Shown piece by piece: positions 49,758 to 59,111 of a DNA stretch of 64,000 nucleotides. This stretch comes from Hyphomicrobiaceae bacterium (lineage in GTDB: Bacteria > Pseudomonadota > Alphaproteobacteria > Rhizobiales > Hyphomicrobiaceae). The position numbers and the translations under genes were made by a program. Each line of letters begins with the position of its first letter. The stretch's first letter is position 1. The notes under the pieces are model-generated. The model saw only the letters and a list, made by a program, of their open reading frames with translations. It was not told the origin of the DNA and ran no database searches. The stretch is taken from assembly GCA_020638055.1 (NCBI GenBank), contig JACKJH010000003.1:1-64000 (forward strand), given 5' to 3'.

Positions 49758-50312
49758 ATGCGGTGCCCCTATTGCGCGGGTGAGAACACACAGGTCAAGG
49801 ACAGCCGTCCGACCGAGGAAAATGCCGCCATCCGCCGACGTCGTGTATGCCCAGATTGCGGTGGCCGTTTCACCACCTTTGAGCGTGTGCAGTTGCGCGA
49901 TCTCGTCGTCGTCAAACGCTCAGGCCGCAAGGTGCCTTTTGACCGCAACAAGCTCGCCAATTCGGTGCACATTGCGTTGAGAAAGCGCGACATCGATAAC
50001 GAACGTGTCGAGCGCATGATTTCGGGTATCGTGCGGCAGTTGGAAAGTTCAGGCGAGGTCGAAATTCCATCCGCGCAAATTGGCGAACTGGTCATGGAAG
50101 CGCTGCGTGGCTTGGATCCAGTCGCCTACGTCCGCTTCGCATCCGTGTATCGCGATTTTCGCGAGGCCTCCGATTTTGCCGAGGTGCTGGGCGAGATCGC
50201 GCGTGCACCAGGCAGTATGCCGGGACCGGGAATGTCATCTGCTGGGGCAGGCGCGAGCCAAGCTGTGGGTGATGATTGGCCGCCGGCTGGCACGCCCGGT
50301 AAAAAACACTGA
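49758..50312 (+). CDS. nrdR: Transcriptional repressor NrdR
   Basis: A 184-residue regulator of ribonucleotide reductase genes. The zinc ribbon uses Cys3, Cys6, Cys31 and Cys34 (MRCPYC...CPDC). The ATP-cone (about 49-139) binds ATP/dATP and reads dNTP level: VVVKRSGRKVPFDRNKLANS, LRKRDIDNERVERMISGIVR, EALRGLDPVAYVRFASVYRD. The last 35 residues are Gly/Pro-rich and not conserved. The start has GGAG 9 nt upstream. It leads the riboflavin genes, with ribD 5 bp downstream. Its likely target in this window is nrdJ, which has an NrdR-like box. Confidence 0.96.
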   Translation: MRCPYCAGENTQVKDSRPTEENAAIRRRRVCPDCGGRFTTFERVQLRDLVVVKRSGRKVPFDRNKLANSVHIALRKRDIDNERVERMISGIVRQLESSGEVEIPSAQIGELVMEALRGLDPVAYVRFASVYRDFREASDFAEVLGEIARAPGSMPGPGMSSAGAGASQAVGDDWPPAGTPGKKH

Positions 50313-50317
50313 CCGCC

Positions 50318-51481
50318 ATGGCTTCCACCACACAGCCGAACTTCGACCATGCAATGATGGGCATTGCGTTAAGAATGGCTGAGCGTGGACTAGGCACGAC
50401 AGCGCCGAACCCGTCTGTGGGTGCGGTCATCGCCGATGAGACAACAGGTGAAGTCATTTCCCGTGCCGTCACGGCGCCGGGTGGTCGCCCACATGCGGAG
50501 CCACTTGCAATCGATGCGGCTGGAGCCCGCGCCAAGGGCAAGACCATGTACGTTACGCTTGAGCCCTGTTCGCATCACGGCAAGACGCCGCCATGTTCAT
50601 CGGCGGTCATCAAGGCCGGGCTTGGCCGCGTGGTTGTCGCGCTGACTGACCCGGATCCGCGCGTTGCGGGGCGCGGCCTTAATCAGCTTCGATCTGCTGG
50701 AATTGAAGTCACCAAGGGCATTCGTGCCGATGAAGCACATTGGTTGACACGCGGCCATATCGTTCGCGTGACCGAACGACGTCCCTTCGTCCAGCTAAAA
50801 ATGGCACTGGGTCCTGAGGGCAATGTTCCGCGCGGCAAGGCGGGCCAGCCGGTGTTCGTGACTGGCCCTCTCGCGCGTGCACGCGGACACCTGATGCGCG
50901 CTATGGCGGACGCCATCCTGATTGGGCACGGCACGCTGCGCGACGATGATCCCGACCTCACCTGCCGCCTTCCAGGCCTCGCGCAGCGGTCGCCGATCCG
51001 CATTGTGCTGGCATCCCAACTGAAAAAAGTTGCCCAAAGCCGGCTTGTGGCGACGGCAAGAGAGGTGCCGGTTCATGTCGTAACTGCGGGCAGCGCCGAC
51101 CCGGTAGAGGTTGGCAACCTGGAGCGGGCGGGTGTTGTCGTGCATCGGGTGCGAACCGTTGTAGGCAACAAGATCTGGCTCCCCTCACTGTTGGAGCGCC
51201 TGGCCGAAATAGGCATCACACGATTATTGGTGGAAGGTGGACCATCCTTGTGGCGCTCGTTTGCACACCACGGACTGTTTGATGAAGTGGTACTGTTTCG
51301 CGCACGCCAATCGCCAGATGCCGCCGCCGATGCCCAACAGCTAAGCGCGGAACTGGCGGCCGCTGAACTCAACCGCGAAGCTGGCTTATGCAGTCTCAGG
51401 CTGTTGGAGCGCCGTGATCTTGGTAGCGATGACATGCTGGTTTTCCGCAAGCCGATGCACCCCACACTTGCAACACCATAA
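50318..51481 (+). CDS. ribD: Bifunctional riboflavin deaminase/reductase RibD
   Basis: A 387-residue enzyme for steps 2 and 3 of the riboflavin pathway: deamination then reduction of the pyrimidine sugar phosphate. The deaminase domain has the zinc motif HAEPLAIDAAG plus TLEPCSHHGKTPPC. The reductase domain has PFVQLKMALGPEGNVPRGKA, DAILIGHGTLRDDDPDLTCR, and LVEGGPSLWRSF. It is 5 bp behind nrdR, in the same operon, and is followed by ribE. Confidence 0.95.
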   Translation: MASTTQPNFDHAMMGIALRMAERGLGTTAPNPSVGAVIADETTGEVISRAVTAPGGRPHAEPLAIDAAGARAKGKTMYVTLEPCSHHGKTPPCSSAVIKAGLGRVVVALTDPDPRVAGRGLNQLRSAGIEVTKGIRADEAHWLTRGHIVRVTERRPFVQLKMALGPEGNVPRGKAGQPVFVTGPLARARGHLMRAMADAILIGHGTLRDDDPDLTCRLPGLAQRSPIRIVLASQLKKVAQSRLVATAREVPVHVVTAGSADPVEVGNLERAGVVVHRVRTVVGNKIWLPSLLERLAEIGITRLLVEGGPSLWRSFAHHGLFDEVVLFRARQSPDAAADAQQLSAELAAAELNREAGLCSLRLLERRDLGSDDMLVFRKPMHPTLATP

Positions 51482-51521
51482 GTCGCAGCCGCAATCACGA
51501 AACCCTAGGGAAAAACGCGCC

Positions 51522-52121
51522 ATGTTTACAGGTCTTATCTCCGACGTCGGCGAGGTGGTCTTCCACGATGGCGGCCATTTCACGCTTGAAAGCGCCTACG
51601 ATCCCAAGACAATTGCTCTGGGCGCATCGATTGCCTGTGATGGCGTCTGTTTGACGGCGACGCGTGTTGAGCCCTCGGCAATGGGCGCGGGCAGCCGCTT
51701 CACCGTCGATGTGTCAAATGAAACGCTGTCCAAAACGACGCTCGAAACCTGGCGTCCGGGACGTGCGGTTAATCTGGAACGGCCCTTGAAATCAGGCGAC
51801 GAACTTGGCGGACATATCGTCACGGGCCACGTCGATGGCCGCGCCCGCATCGTCGATGTCACCCCGGATGGCCAATCCCGGCGGTTCTTGTTCGACGCGC
51901 CCGAGCACCTGGCCATGTTCATCGCCCCAAAGGGTTCGGTAGCCCTTGACGGCACCTCGCTTACGGTAAACGAGGTCGCGGGAACGCGCTTTGGCGTCAA
52001 CCTTATTCCTCACACCTTGACCCAGACGACGTGGGGGCGCAAAAAGCCGGGCGACGAGGTCAACCTCGAAGTGGATGTGTTCGCGCGCTACGTGGCGCGC
52101 CTGATGGAGTTTCGCCCGTGA
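51522..52121 (+). CDS. ribE: Riboflavin synthase alpha chain
   Basis: A 199-residue enzyme that dismutates two molecules of 6,7-dimethyl-8-ribityllumazine to riboflavin. It has the family start MFTGLISDVGEV and two lumazine-binding repeats, each with a CDGVCLTA- or LDGTSLTV-like core (IACDGVCLTATRVEPSAMGA; VALDGTSLTVNEVAGTRFGV), and the motif GGHIVTGHVDG. The ATG at 51522 was chosen over the frame's first ATG at 51414, which overlaps ribD. Its stop codon overlaps the ribBA start, so translation is coupled. Confidence 0.96.
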   Translation: MFTGLISDVGEVVFHDGGHFTLESAYDPKTIALGASIACDGVCLTATRVEPSAMGAGSRFTVDVSNETLSKTTLETWRPGRAVNLERPLKSGDELGGHIVTGHVDGRARIVDVTPDGQSRRFLFDAPEHLAMFIAPKGSVALDGTSLTVNEVAGTRFGVNLIPHTLTQTTWGRKKPGDEVNLEVDVFARYVARLMEFRP

Positions 52122-53344
52122 GCGAACAAGCGCGAGAAAAGCGCGTTGCAAAGAAGCCGGCGCAAAAAAAGAACAGCGCCAAGCGAGCTGCGCCCAATAA
52201 AGCGTCAACCGGGATTGGCGGTGGCGCGCGTGCTGATGCGGCTGAGCTCTCGCCGTCCTCGGAGATCATCGAGGAGTTACGCAATGGGCGCATGGTCATT
52301 CTGGTTGATGCGGACGATCGCGAGAACGAGGGCGATCTTATCATACCCGCACAAATGGCAACGCCAGACGCCATCAATTTCATGGCCATGCATGGGCGTG
52401 GTTTGATCTGTCTGGCGTTGACGCAGCGTCGCGCCAACGAACTGAAGCTCGAAGCGATGGTGCAGCACAATGCATCACGCAACCGTACAGCGTTTACGGT
52501 CTCGATCGAGGCAAGGGAAGGTATTTCAACCGGCATTTCCGCGCATGATCGTGCGCGCACGATTGCAACGGCCATCGATCCTGAAAAGTCGGCTGAAGAC
52601 ATTGTTTCACCAGGCCACGTCTTTCCGCTGGTTGCCCGTGACGGTGGCGTGCTGATCCGCGCGGGACATACCGAGGCGAGCGTTGATCTTGCGCGCTTGG
52701 CAGGGTTGTCGCCCGCCGCTGTGATTTGCGAGATCATGAACGATGACGGCACCATGGCGCGCATGCCCGATCTCGTTCCCTTTGCCAGGAAGCACGGGCT
52801 CAAGATCGGGTCCATCGAGGACCTCATCTCCTATCGTTTGCAGAACGACACGATCGTGCGCCGTGTTGCCTGCAAGCCGGTTAAATCTCACTTCGGTGGT
52901 GAATTCGACATGTGCGTTTATGAGACGACTGTGGAGCCGGGAGAGCACATGGCAATGATCAAGGGCGATGTCGCCAATGGCGAACCCGTGCTTGTGCGCG
53001 TTCATGCGGTTGACCCAATGGTCGACCTTGTTGGCGTCGGTTTTCCAGCTAGCGTCGCTTTGATTGAAAAATCAATGCGTGCAATCGATGAAGAGGGGCG
53101 CGGAGTTGTCGTCGTTCTTCGCGATCTCGATCCCAAAATGCTCTCTGACAGAATGTATGAAAATCCGCGCGCCAACAAGCGCAAGGGTGGAGAACGCCCG
53201 CAGGTCGAAATCGGTTTTGGTTCGCAGATCCTGCGTGACCTGGGCGTTTCCGAGATGGTGTTGCTGACCAACTCGCCCGAACACAAGTACGTTGGCCTTG
53301 AAGCCTTCGGTCTCAGGATCGTGGGCACGCGCAAGATTGGGTAA
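52118..53344 (+). CDS. ribBA: DHBP synthase fused to a degenerate GTP cyclohydrolase II domain
   Basis: A 408-residue RibBA-type fusion. An Ala/Lys-rich N-terminal extension of about 45 residues precedes the 3,4-dihydroxy-2-butanone-4-phosphate synthase domain: ILVDADDRENEGDLIIPAQM, MHGRGLICLALT, FTVSIEAREGISTGISAHDR and HTEASVDLARLAGLSPAAVI are all intact. The C-terminal domain has the RibA fold but lacks the zinc Cys triad: where active enzymes have a GECLTGDVFGSLRCDCG-like loop, this reads VHAVDPMVDLVGVGF. It is therefore unlikely to open GTP. The start is a GTG at 52118 overlapping the ribE stop by 4 nt. A separate ribA must exist elsewhere. Confidence 0.93.
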   Translation: MSEQAREKRVAKKPAQKKNSAKRAAPNKASTGIGGGARADAAELSPSSEIIEELRNGRMVILVDADDRENEGDLIIPAQMATPDAINFMAMHGRGLICLALTQRRANELKLEAMVQHNASRNRTAFTVSIEAREGISTGISAHDRARTIATAIDPEKSAEDIVSPGHVFPLVARDGGVLIRAGHTEASVDLARLAGLSPAAVICEIMNDDGTMARMPDLVPFARKHGLKIGSIEDLISYRLQNDTIVRRVACKPVKSHFGGEFDMCVYETTVEPGEHMAMIKGDVANGEPVLVRVHAVDPMVDLVGVGFPASVALIEKSMRAIDEEGRGVVVVLRDLDPKMLSDRMYENPRANKRKGGERPQVEIGFGSQILRDLGVSEMVLLTNSPEHKYVGLEAFGLRIVGTRKIG

Positions 53345-53348
53345 ATGC

Positions 53349-53858
53349 ATGGTTCAATTGAATTCGCGTCCCGGAGCTGAAGCTGGTGACAATCGCCACC
53401 CCGGTCGCCGGATCCTCGTTATCGAGGCCCGCTTTTATGAGAACATCGCCGATGAACTTTATGCCGGGGCAGTCGCTGAGATTGAAGCGCAGGGCGCCAG
53501 CCATGATCGGGTTGTTGTGCCCGGCGCACTGGAAATACCACAAGCCATGATTGCCGCTGTCGCTGCTGGGCGTTTCGAAGATGATGCGGATAGCTATCAC
53601 GGCGTCGTCGCGCTGGGCTGCGTTATTCGCGGTGAGACCGCGCATTACGATGTTGTCGTCGAGAACGCCAATCATTGGCTCATGAGTGTCGCGATAGATG
53701 ATGCTATTCCCGTTGGTAACGCCATATTGACCGTCGAGAATGAACAACAAGCTCTGGACCGGGCGCGTGGCGGCCGCGCGGGTAAAGGCGGGGACGCAGC
53801 GCGTGCGTGTTTTGCCTTGATTGAAGCCGCAGACCATTTCCAGGGCGAAGACCGATGA
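53349..53858 (+). CDS. ribH: 6,7-Dimethyl-8-ribityllumazine synthase
   Basis: A 169-residue lumazine synthase, forming the icosahedral or pentameric enzyme that joins DHBP with the pyrimidine to make the riboflavin precursor. Motifs: RRILVIEARFYENIADELYA, VVVPGALEIPQAMIAAVA, GVVALGCVIRGETAHYDVVV, NANHWLMSVAIDDAIPVGNA and ILTVENEQQALDRA. The ATG at 53349 starts MVQLNSRPG, 4 bp after the ribBA stop. An ATG at 53345 is out of frame. Its stop overlaps the nusB start. Confidence 0.96.
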   Translation: MVQLNSRPGAEAGDNRHPGRRILVIEARFYENIADELYAGAVAEIEAQGASHDRVVVPGALEIPQAMIAAVAAGRFEDDADSYHGVVALGCVIRGETAHYDVVVENANHWLMSVAIDDAIPVGNAILTVENEQQALDRARGGRAGKGGDAARACFALIEAADHFQGEDR

Positions 53859-54406
53859 CCTTGCGCCCTAAAGCACAGCCTGGAAGAAGCGCAAGAACGT
53901 TGGCGCGTATAGCTGCCGTTCAGGCGCTCTACCAGATGGACATGGCGGGCACCGCCCTCAACGACGTGATCCGCGAGTTCGAAACCATGCGGTTCACCTC
54001 GAACAATGCAGATGCGGAGGGCAAGACAAATCCCGACGCCGCATCTGCTGCTGCATCTGGCATGGCATCAGGGACCACCGACCGGCAGTTCTTCGCCGAC
54101 ATTCTGCGCGGTGTCGTACGCCTGCAGCGCGATATTGATCCAGCGATCGACGAGCAACTCGCAAGCGGCTGGCGCCTCGTCCGGGTCGATTCGATTTTAC
54201 GTGCGTCTCTACGCGGCGGCGTATTCGAGCTGCTTGAACGTCGCGACGTGCCCGCCCGCGTCGTCATCAATGAATACATCGAAGTCGCGCACGATTTCTT
54301 CGACGGTGACGAGCCAAAGGTTGTCAACGGCGTTTTGGATAGGTTGGCCCGTCGTTACCGCCCTGATGAATTCGCGCAATCTGCAACCGGTGCGGCCGGC
54401 AACTGA
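53855..54406 (+). CDS. nusB: Transcription antitermination factor NusB
   Basis: A 183-residue NusB that joins NusE/S10 in rRNA antitermination complexes. Features: RTLARIAAVQALYQMDMAGT, TDRQFFADILRGVVRLQRDI, SGWRLVRVDSILRASLRGGV and VPARVVINEYIEVAHDFFDG, then VNGVLDRLARRYRPDEF. The central segment (about 50-72) has an Ala/Gly/Ser-rich insertion. The ATG overlaps the ribH stop by 4 nt. It is the last tightly coupled gene of the rib operon. Two A1 repeats separate it from thiL. Confidence 0.96.
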   Translation: MTLRPKAQPGRSARTLARIAAVQALYQMDMAGTALNDVIREFETMRFTSNNADAEGKTNPDAASAAASGMASGTTDRQFFADILRGVVRLQRDIDPAIDEQLASGWRLVRVDSILRASLRGGVFELLERRDVPARVVINEYIEVAHDFFDGDEPKVVNGVLDRLARRYRPDEFAQSATGAAGN

Positions 54407-54474
54407 CATTACCGGACCGGGCCTGCGCCAATAGTGGCGGCAACTCTTCAAAGGGAACAGCTTTTGCACTTCGG

Positions 54475-54602
54475 CTAGAGCATTTTCCGACGAAGTGGAC
54501 ACCGGTTCGTCGCAGAAAATGCGACCAGACAAAAAGCTAGAGCATTTTCCGACGAAGTGGACGCCGGTTCGTCGCAGAAAATGCGACCAGACAAAAAGCT
54601 AG
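54475..54602 (+). repeat. Two tandem A1-only modules, 62-bp period
   Basis: Two A1 hairpins begin at CTAG 54475 and 54537 and end at 54602, without A2 modules. They share the middle CTAG. They stand 49 bp before thiL. Confidence 0.92.
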
Positions 54603-54650
54603 AGCATACAGCCCGGTCATATCCATATTCGAGGATTAGCGTTTTAGGCG

Positions 54651-55652
54651 ATGAATGGCGATGAAAATCAGATTGTCGCGAGTGAAACTTCAATCATCGC
54701 GGAGTTTTTCGCGCCGCTGACCGAAGGGGATTCCGGCGCCTTTGAGCTCAAGGATGATTGTGCCGTCATTACGCCTGAGCCCGGTTTTGATTTTGTTGTT
54801 ACGACCGACAGCCTGATTGAAGGCGTACACTTCTTTGCTGGAGATGTGCCGTCTTTCAAGGCGCTGGCGGTCAACGTTTCCGATCTTGTCGCCAAGGGCG
54901 CAACGCCGGTTTGCTACCTTCTTAATCTCGCGCTTCCGGAGGCGCCGACGCGCGGCTTTCTCAAGCGGCTTACGGCGGGGCTCGCGCAAGCCCAACAAAC
55001 CTTCGGGTGTCATCTTATCGGCGGCGATACTGATCGTACCAGCGGTCTGCTGACCCTTACCATTACCGCGATCGGCAAGCTGCCGAAGGGTTCCATCGTG
55101 AGGCGTTCGGGGGGCAGTCCTGGTGACATTGTTGCGGTGACGGGCACGATAGGCGATGCGGGGCTCGGATTGGTACTCAGAAAAGACGAGGCGCTCGCCG
55201 ACGCTTTGCGGTCCATGGACGTGGAATGCGGACCTCTGCTTGAGAGCTTCGACAAGCCGCGCCCCAACGTCGCCGTCGCTGATCTCGTTGGCGCATTTGC
55301 AACGGCAGCCATGGACGTCTCCGACGGCCTTGCCAAGGATGCCGCCCGAATGGCTGCCACCTCCAACACTGGCGCTGAACTCCACATTGATGCAGTTCCC
55401 GTTTCCGCCGCGGCTCAGGCCGGGATTGATGCGGGTCTTTTTGACAAATTAGATATGCTAGGGAGTGGCGAGGACTATCAGGTACTGTTGTCGGTCAACC
55501 CGGGAAACTGGAAAAAGCTCAAAGCTGAGGCTTTGGTTCGCGGTATTGTGATTAACAAAATCGGAGTGTTGACAGAAGGAAGCGCAGTAATCTGGCGCGA
55601 TTCGTTGGGTCAACCCGTCGATATTGCGGTTCCCGGCTGGGACCATTTCTGA
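54651..55652 (+). CDS. thiL: Thiamine-monophosphate kinase
   Basis: A 333-residue kinase making thiamine diphosphate, the coenzyme, from thiamine monophosphate. Motifs: IIAEFFAPLTEG, LKDDCAVITPEPG, VVTTDSLIEGVHFF, LAVNVSDLVAKGATPVCYLL, FGCHLIGGDTDRTSGLLTLT and ATAAMDVSDGLAKDAARMAA. Asp/Glu residues for Mg-ATP are kept. No good ribosome site is visible. It follows nusB by 245 bp, the gap filled by two A1 repeats, so it might be transcribed from the rib operon or its own promoter. Confidence 0.96.
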   Translation: MNGDENQIVASETSIIAEFFAPLTEGDSGAFELKDDCAVITPEPGFDFVVTTDSLIEGVHFFAGDVPSFKALAVNVSDLVAKGATPVCYLLNLALPEAPTRGFLKRLTAGLAQAQQTFGCHLIGGDTDRTSGLLTLTITAIGKLPKGSIVRRSGGSPGDIVAVTGTIGDAGLGLVLRKDEALADALRSMDVECGPLLESFDKPRPNVAVADLVGAFATAAMDVSDGLAKDAARMAATSNTGAELHIDAVPVSAAAQAGIDAGLFDKLDMLGSGEDYQVLLSVNPGNWKKLKAEALVRGIVINKIGVLTEGSAVIWRDSLGQPVDIAVPGWDHF

Positions 55653-56117
55653 GAATCGGGTGAGCGCACCATCCGCAAATTTCATGTGGTTGATGAAAAA
55701 ATGCTGCCCAAGGATTGGGCGTGATGCAACACATTGCTGCAATGTGGCAACAGCCACGCATAAGTGACAACCCTGTGTTACTTTGTTCGCAGGTTTGTGT
55801 CTTTCTTTGGCCATATCCCACGGGCCTAAACTGTTATCGTATATCCCTCATCGCGCTGGCGACGCGGCCGTGACAAAGTCAGCCCTGGAAAAAACGCCCA
55901 GTTGGCTCAATTGGTGAGGTGTTGCTTGCACGGTGTGCATCACAGCGATGCGATATGCGGCCAAAACGAAAATCGCATTGTTCAAGGCCGCGTGCTAGAG
56001 CATTTTCCGGCGAAGTGGACACCGGTTCGTCGAAGAAAATGCGACCAAACAAAAGTTTGAGCGCTGATCCGATTCCATCGGATCGGAATGCGCTCTAGAT
56101 AGGCCGGCGATCACGCA
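55653..56117. other. Intergenic region between thiL and the second L,D-transpeptidase
   Basis: About 460 bp with no trusted gene. A type A repeat fills 55995-56098. Nothing else was recognised. Confidence 0.5.
55995..56098 (+). repeat. Type A bipartite palindromic repeat
   Basis: A complete A1 plus A2 copy from CTAG to CTAG. It ends 19 bp before the next ATG. Confidence 0.9.
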
Positions 56118-57557
56118 ATGAATGGACCACAGGATAGCGTTACAATGCTGCCAAGGCACATGGATTCAGTCCGTCATCTTGCTTTCACGTTCCAAACACC
56201 AAAGGTATCGCGCGCCTCGCAAGCGTTGACGGCGCTGCTGTTTGTCTTTGCGACATGCGTGGGCGGCATGGTGTCTACCCCGGCAAATGCGCAGGGAAGC
56301 GAATGGTGGGAACAAATACTTGCCGGTCCCCAACCCTACAAACAGAAGGAGCGCCGTGCCGGGCGTGGACAAGCGGCCGGGCAGCCTGATGACTTTGGTG
56401 ATCTCCGGCAGAACAGCACGCCCTGGCTGAGTGACGTGACCGTCAGGGCTTTGGATCAGGCCATTGAACGCTACCAGCGCATAGCGCAACGCGAGTGGCG
56501 CCCAATCCCAAATGGCCGGACGATTCGTCCAGGTGATGACGATGATCGCATGCCAGCCGTAAAGGCACGGCTGCGAGCTACCGGCGACATGCGCCAATCC
56601 AATTCCTATTTTGAATCGTTGTCGCTGGATGGAGAAGTGCAAAGTGCGCTTATCCGTTACCAGAAGCGCAATGGGCTGCGTCCGACGGGGCGCGTCGATC
56701 GTGCAACCCGCGCTGCCATGAACGTTTCAGCGAACGAGCGCCTCAATCAACTTCGTCTCAATCGTCGCCGCATCGTTGATTTGATGCAGCCGCGGGTGGA
56801 AGACCGCTACGTCCTGGTGAATGTGCCCGCCTATCAGCTTGAGGCTGTGGAGCAGTGGGAAACAAAGTTGCGCAGTCGCGTGATCGTGGGGCGCGAGGGC
56901 CGCGAGACACCGGCGCTGAAAAGCGAGATCAAGGCGATCAACTTTTTCCCCTACTGGCGCGTTCCCATGAGCGTTGCAACACTCGACCTCATTCCCCGCT
57001 TGCAGCGCGAGCCGGGTTATTTGAACGAAGAGGGCATTCGCGTTTACGACGGCAGTTTTGATGGCCCAGAAATCCCGCAATCGACCATCGACTGGAACCA
57101 TGTCGATACAAACCGTATTCGCTTCAAGCAGGATCCGGGCGAGAAGAATGCGCTCGGTCTGCTCCGGCTCGATATGTCAAATGAGCACGGCGTCTACATG
57201 CACGATACGCCCATGAAGAACCTTTTCGGTCAGTCCAGTCGAGCTTTCTCGGCCGGATGCGTGCGTGTGCAGGGGGTGTTCGAACTTGCAGAATGGATCG
57301 CACAATATGAGCCAGGTTGGGAACAGCCGGGAAAAGTACGCGACGTCTTGAGCGGCGGCCAGCCTTTGGATTTGAAGCTGACCCGACCCGTGCCGGTGAT
57401 TTTCGCCTACTTAACCGCGTGGGCGGAACCGGACGGTACGGTGCAATTCCGAAACGATATTTATAACCGGGATGGTTCGGCGGCGGTCGCTGCGCGCGAT
57501 ATGTCGGGACCGGATCCAGATGAGCCGCCTCCCCCTTCTGGCGGGATCACGCCGTGA
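56118..57557 (+). CDS. L,D-transpeptidase, second paralogue
   Basis: A 479-residue L,D-transpeptidase of the same build as ldtP. A signal sequence lies at about residues 33-58 (ALTALLFVFATCVGG...ANA). A peptidoglycan-binding region (AVKARLRATGDMRQ, VQSALIRYQKRNGLRPTG, RVDRATRAAMNVSANERLNQ) and a YkuD catalytic domain follow. The catalytic part is VYMHDTPMKNLFGQSSRAFS then AGCVRVQG. The C-terminal tail is Pro/Asp-rich. ATGs at 56118, 56145 and 56160 are all possible. It is isolated from ldtR, and it is not known whether the same regulator acts on it. Confidence 0.92.
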   Translation: MNGPQDSVTMLPRHMDSVRHLAFTFQTPKVSRASQALTALLFVFATCVGGMVSTPANAQGSEWWEQILAGPQPYKQKERRAGRGQAAGQPDDFGDLRQNSTPWLSDVTVRALDQAIERYQRIAQREWRPIPNGRTIRPGDDDDRMPAVKARLRATGDMRQSNSYFESLSLDGEVQSALIRYQKRNGLRPTGRVDRATRAAMNVSANERLNQLRLNRRRIVDLMQPRVEDRYVLVNVPAYQLEAVEQWETKLRSRVIVGREGRETPALKSEIKAINFFPYWRVPMSVATLDLIPRLQREPGYLNEEGIRVYDGSFDGPEIPQSTIDWNHVDTNRIRFKQDPGEKNALGLLRLDMSNEHGVYMHDTPMKNLFGQSSRAFSAGCVRVQGVFELAEWIAQYEPGWEQPGKVRDVLSGGQPLDLKLTRPVPVIFAYLTAWAEPDGTVQFRNDIYNRDGSAAVAARDMSGPDPDEPPPPSGGITP

Positions 57558-58233
57558 TGCGGTTCCGTTTCGGTTAGGTAAGTTTGGAAAATTAGAGCTT
57601 GTTCAGCCGAAGTGTACGCGGTTCGGCGTGAAGAACACGGCGAGAAATAAAAGAAGATAGAGCGCGTTCGCGATTCCATGAAAAGTGAACGCGATCTAGG
57701 ATCTTACCTCGCACCAGCCGATGTGAAATTCCCGGCTGCAAAGCACCGCCTGGGCAACCGAGTGGTCGCGAACATTGAACGCTTGCCTGATGCGAGAGCC
57801 CGTTAAGGTTCGTTTCGTGGGATCGACAACGGGTTCTATGTTTCTGATTGTCGCCAAGTTTTTCGCACTGAACTGCTGCGCACACCAGCTAAACATGCTC
57901 GGTCGTCGGTAAGCTGTACTGAAATCTTGCGTAATTATTCTATAGAGCAGTTCAGACCTGCACCCCAATTATGTTGCACTGCAACTTAGAAATATTGGAA
58001 GACCAACTTTTTTACTGTTGGCTGCTAAGCAAAACAAACGTTTGAAATTCACTGTGCCAAATCTATGTTTAAGCAGCCGGCAGGATGCGCGTAGTATATT
58101 GTCTTGGAATGGCCTCAGCGCATTGCTTAGTGATTCGGCGAAATGGCGCTAATTCAGTCATGACAAACGTGGAACGCCTCGGCAGGTGGCTCGTTAGTCC
58201 ACATGAGTGAATGCGTTGGAATTGGAGTTTTTG
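57558..58233. other. Intergenic region, partly repeat
   Basis: About 680 bp. It holds a type B repeat (57593-57699) and then AT-rich sequence from about 57930 to 58080. No plausible gene. Confidence 0.5.
57593..57699 (+). repeat. Type B bipartite palindromic repeat
   Basis: B1 (TAGAGCTTGTTCAGCCGAAG..., right arm decayed to GAACACGGCGAG) then B2 (AGAGCGCGTTCGCGATTCCA...GAACGCGATCTAG). It resembles the 49258 copy closely. Confidence 0.85.
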
Positions 58234-58761
58234 ATGAGCATCGGACAATCAAGCGCACAACCTACGCAATTGCGATTGGCCGCATCGCCATCTATCGATT
58301 CCGTCGAGCGCCTTGCGATTGCGTTTGAAAAGAGTGCGAAACGCTGGGAAATGGTCGCCTATCCGGCGATGGTTCTGTTCACACTGCTGGCTTTGTTCGG
58401 GTTCTACAAAATCTATTCGGTATCCGAGAACATGCGGATCATGGCTGAGCGCTTGCAGCCGCAAATGGGCGAGCATATGGACCGTCTCACGCGTTCCATG
58501 CAGTCACTCACAGAAAACGTCTCGCAAATGTCGAAGAATATTAATGCCATGCAGCTTCGCGTGGCCGATATGTCGACCGATACCAAAGCCATGACACGGC
58601 AGATGGAAGCCCTGGCGACGATGGACAAGAATATCGCAACGATGAATCAATCGGTCGCTGCCATGACTGCTCATACCGATATGATGCGTTGGAATATGGC
58701 GACTATGAACAATTCGATTCAACGCCCGATGAACTTCATGAACAGCTTCATGCCCTGGTGA
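58234..58761 (+). CDS. Membrane protein with long Met-rich coiled coil
   Basis: A 175-residue protein of unknown function. After about 45 cytoplasmic residues, one transmembrane helix lies at about 50-72 (WEMVAYPAMVLFTLLALFGF). The rest is a periplasmic or cytoplasmic coiled coil with a strong Met pattern: MRIMAERLQPQMGEHMDRLT, RSMQSLTENVSQMSKNINAM and MTRQMEALATMDKNIATMNQ, ending MNFMNSFMPW. The start at 58234 has TTGGAG 6-7 nt upstream, preferred over a GTG at 58207. About 28 of 175 residues are Met. It may be a scaffold, or bind copper through its methionines; both are inference. Confidence 0.82.
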   Translation: MSIGQSSAQPTQLRLAASPSIDSVERLAIAFEKSAKRWEMVAYPAMVLFTLLALFGFYKIYSVSENMRIMAERLQPQMGEHMDRLTRSMQSLTENVSQMSKNINAMQLRVADMSTDTKAMTRQMEALATMDKNIATMNQSVAAMTAHTDMMRWNMATMNNSIQRPMNFMNSFMPW

Positions 58762-59111
58762 CGAATCACCCTTCGTTTGTTCTGCGATTTGCGTGTCGAA
58801 CGCTAAAATTTGCCCTCAAAGGTTGTAATTTTGAAAACCGGATGCATGTAAAAGGCATGCAGAACCGGCATATGCGGCATGCTGTCCCCCGGCCGAACGC
58901 CAATTTTCGCAATCCGACGTAGTTTCAGATCAGCGAATGACAACCCGCCGCAGAACCTGGTCTTGACCATGCCTCATGGTCAGGCGCAAGTCTGTTTCGC
59001 GCCGCACAAACGACGATGCGGTTGCCAATAGCGGATGGTTTACCACAAGGCCCATGAGAGGCTGGTGCGTTCGCATAAAAAAACCATGAGCTATGAAATG
59101 GAGATGATGAA
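58762..59111. other. Intergenic region
   Basis: About 350 bp with no feature I can support apart from the leader of the small gene at 59112. Confidence 0.4.
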
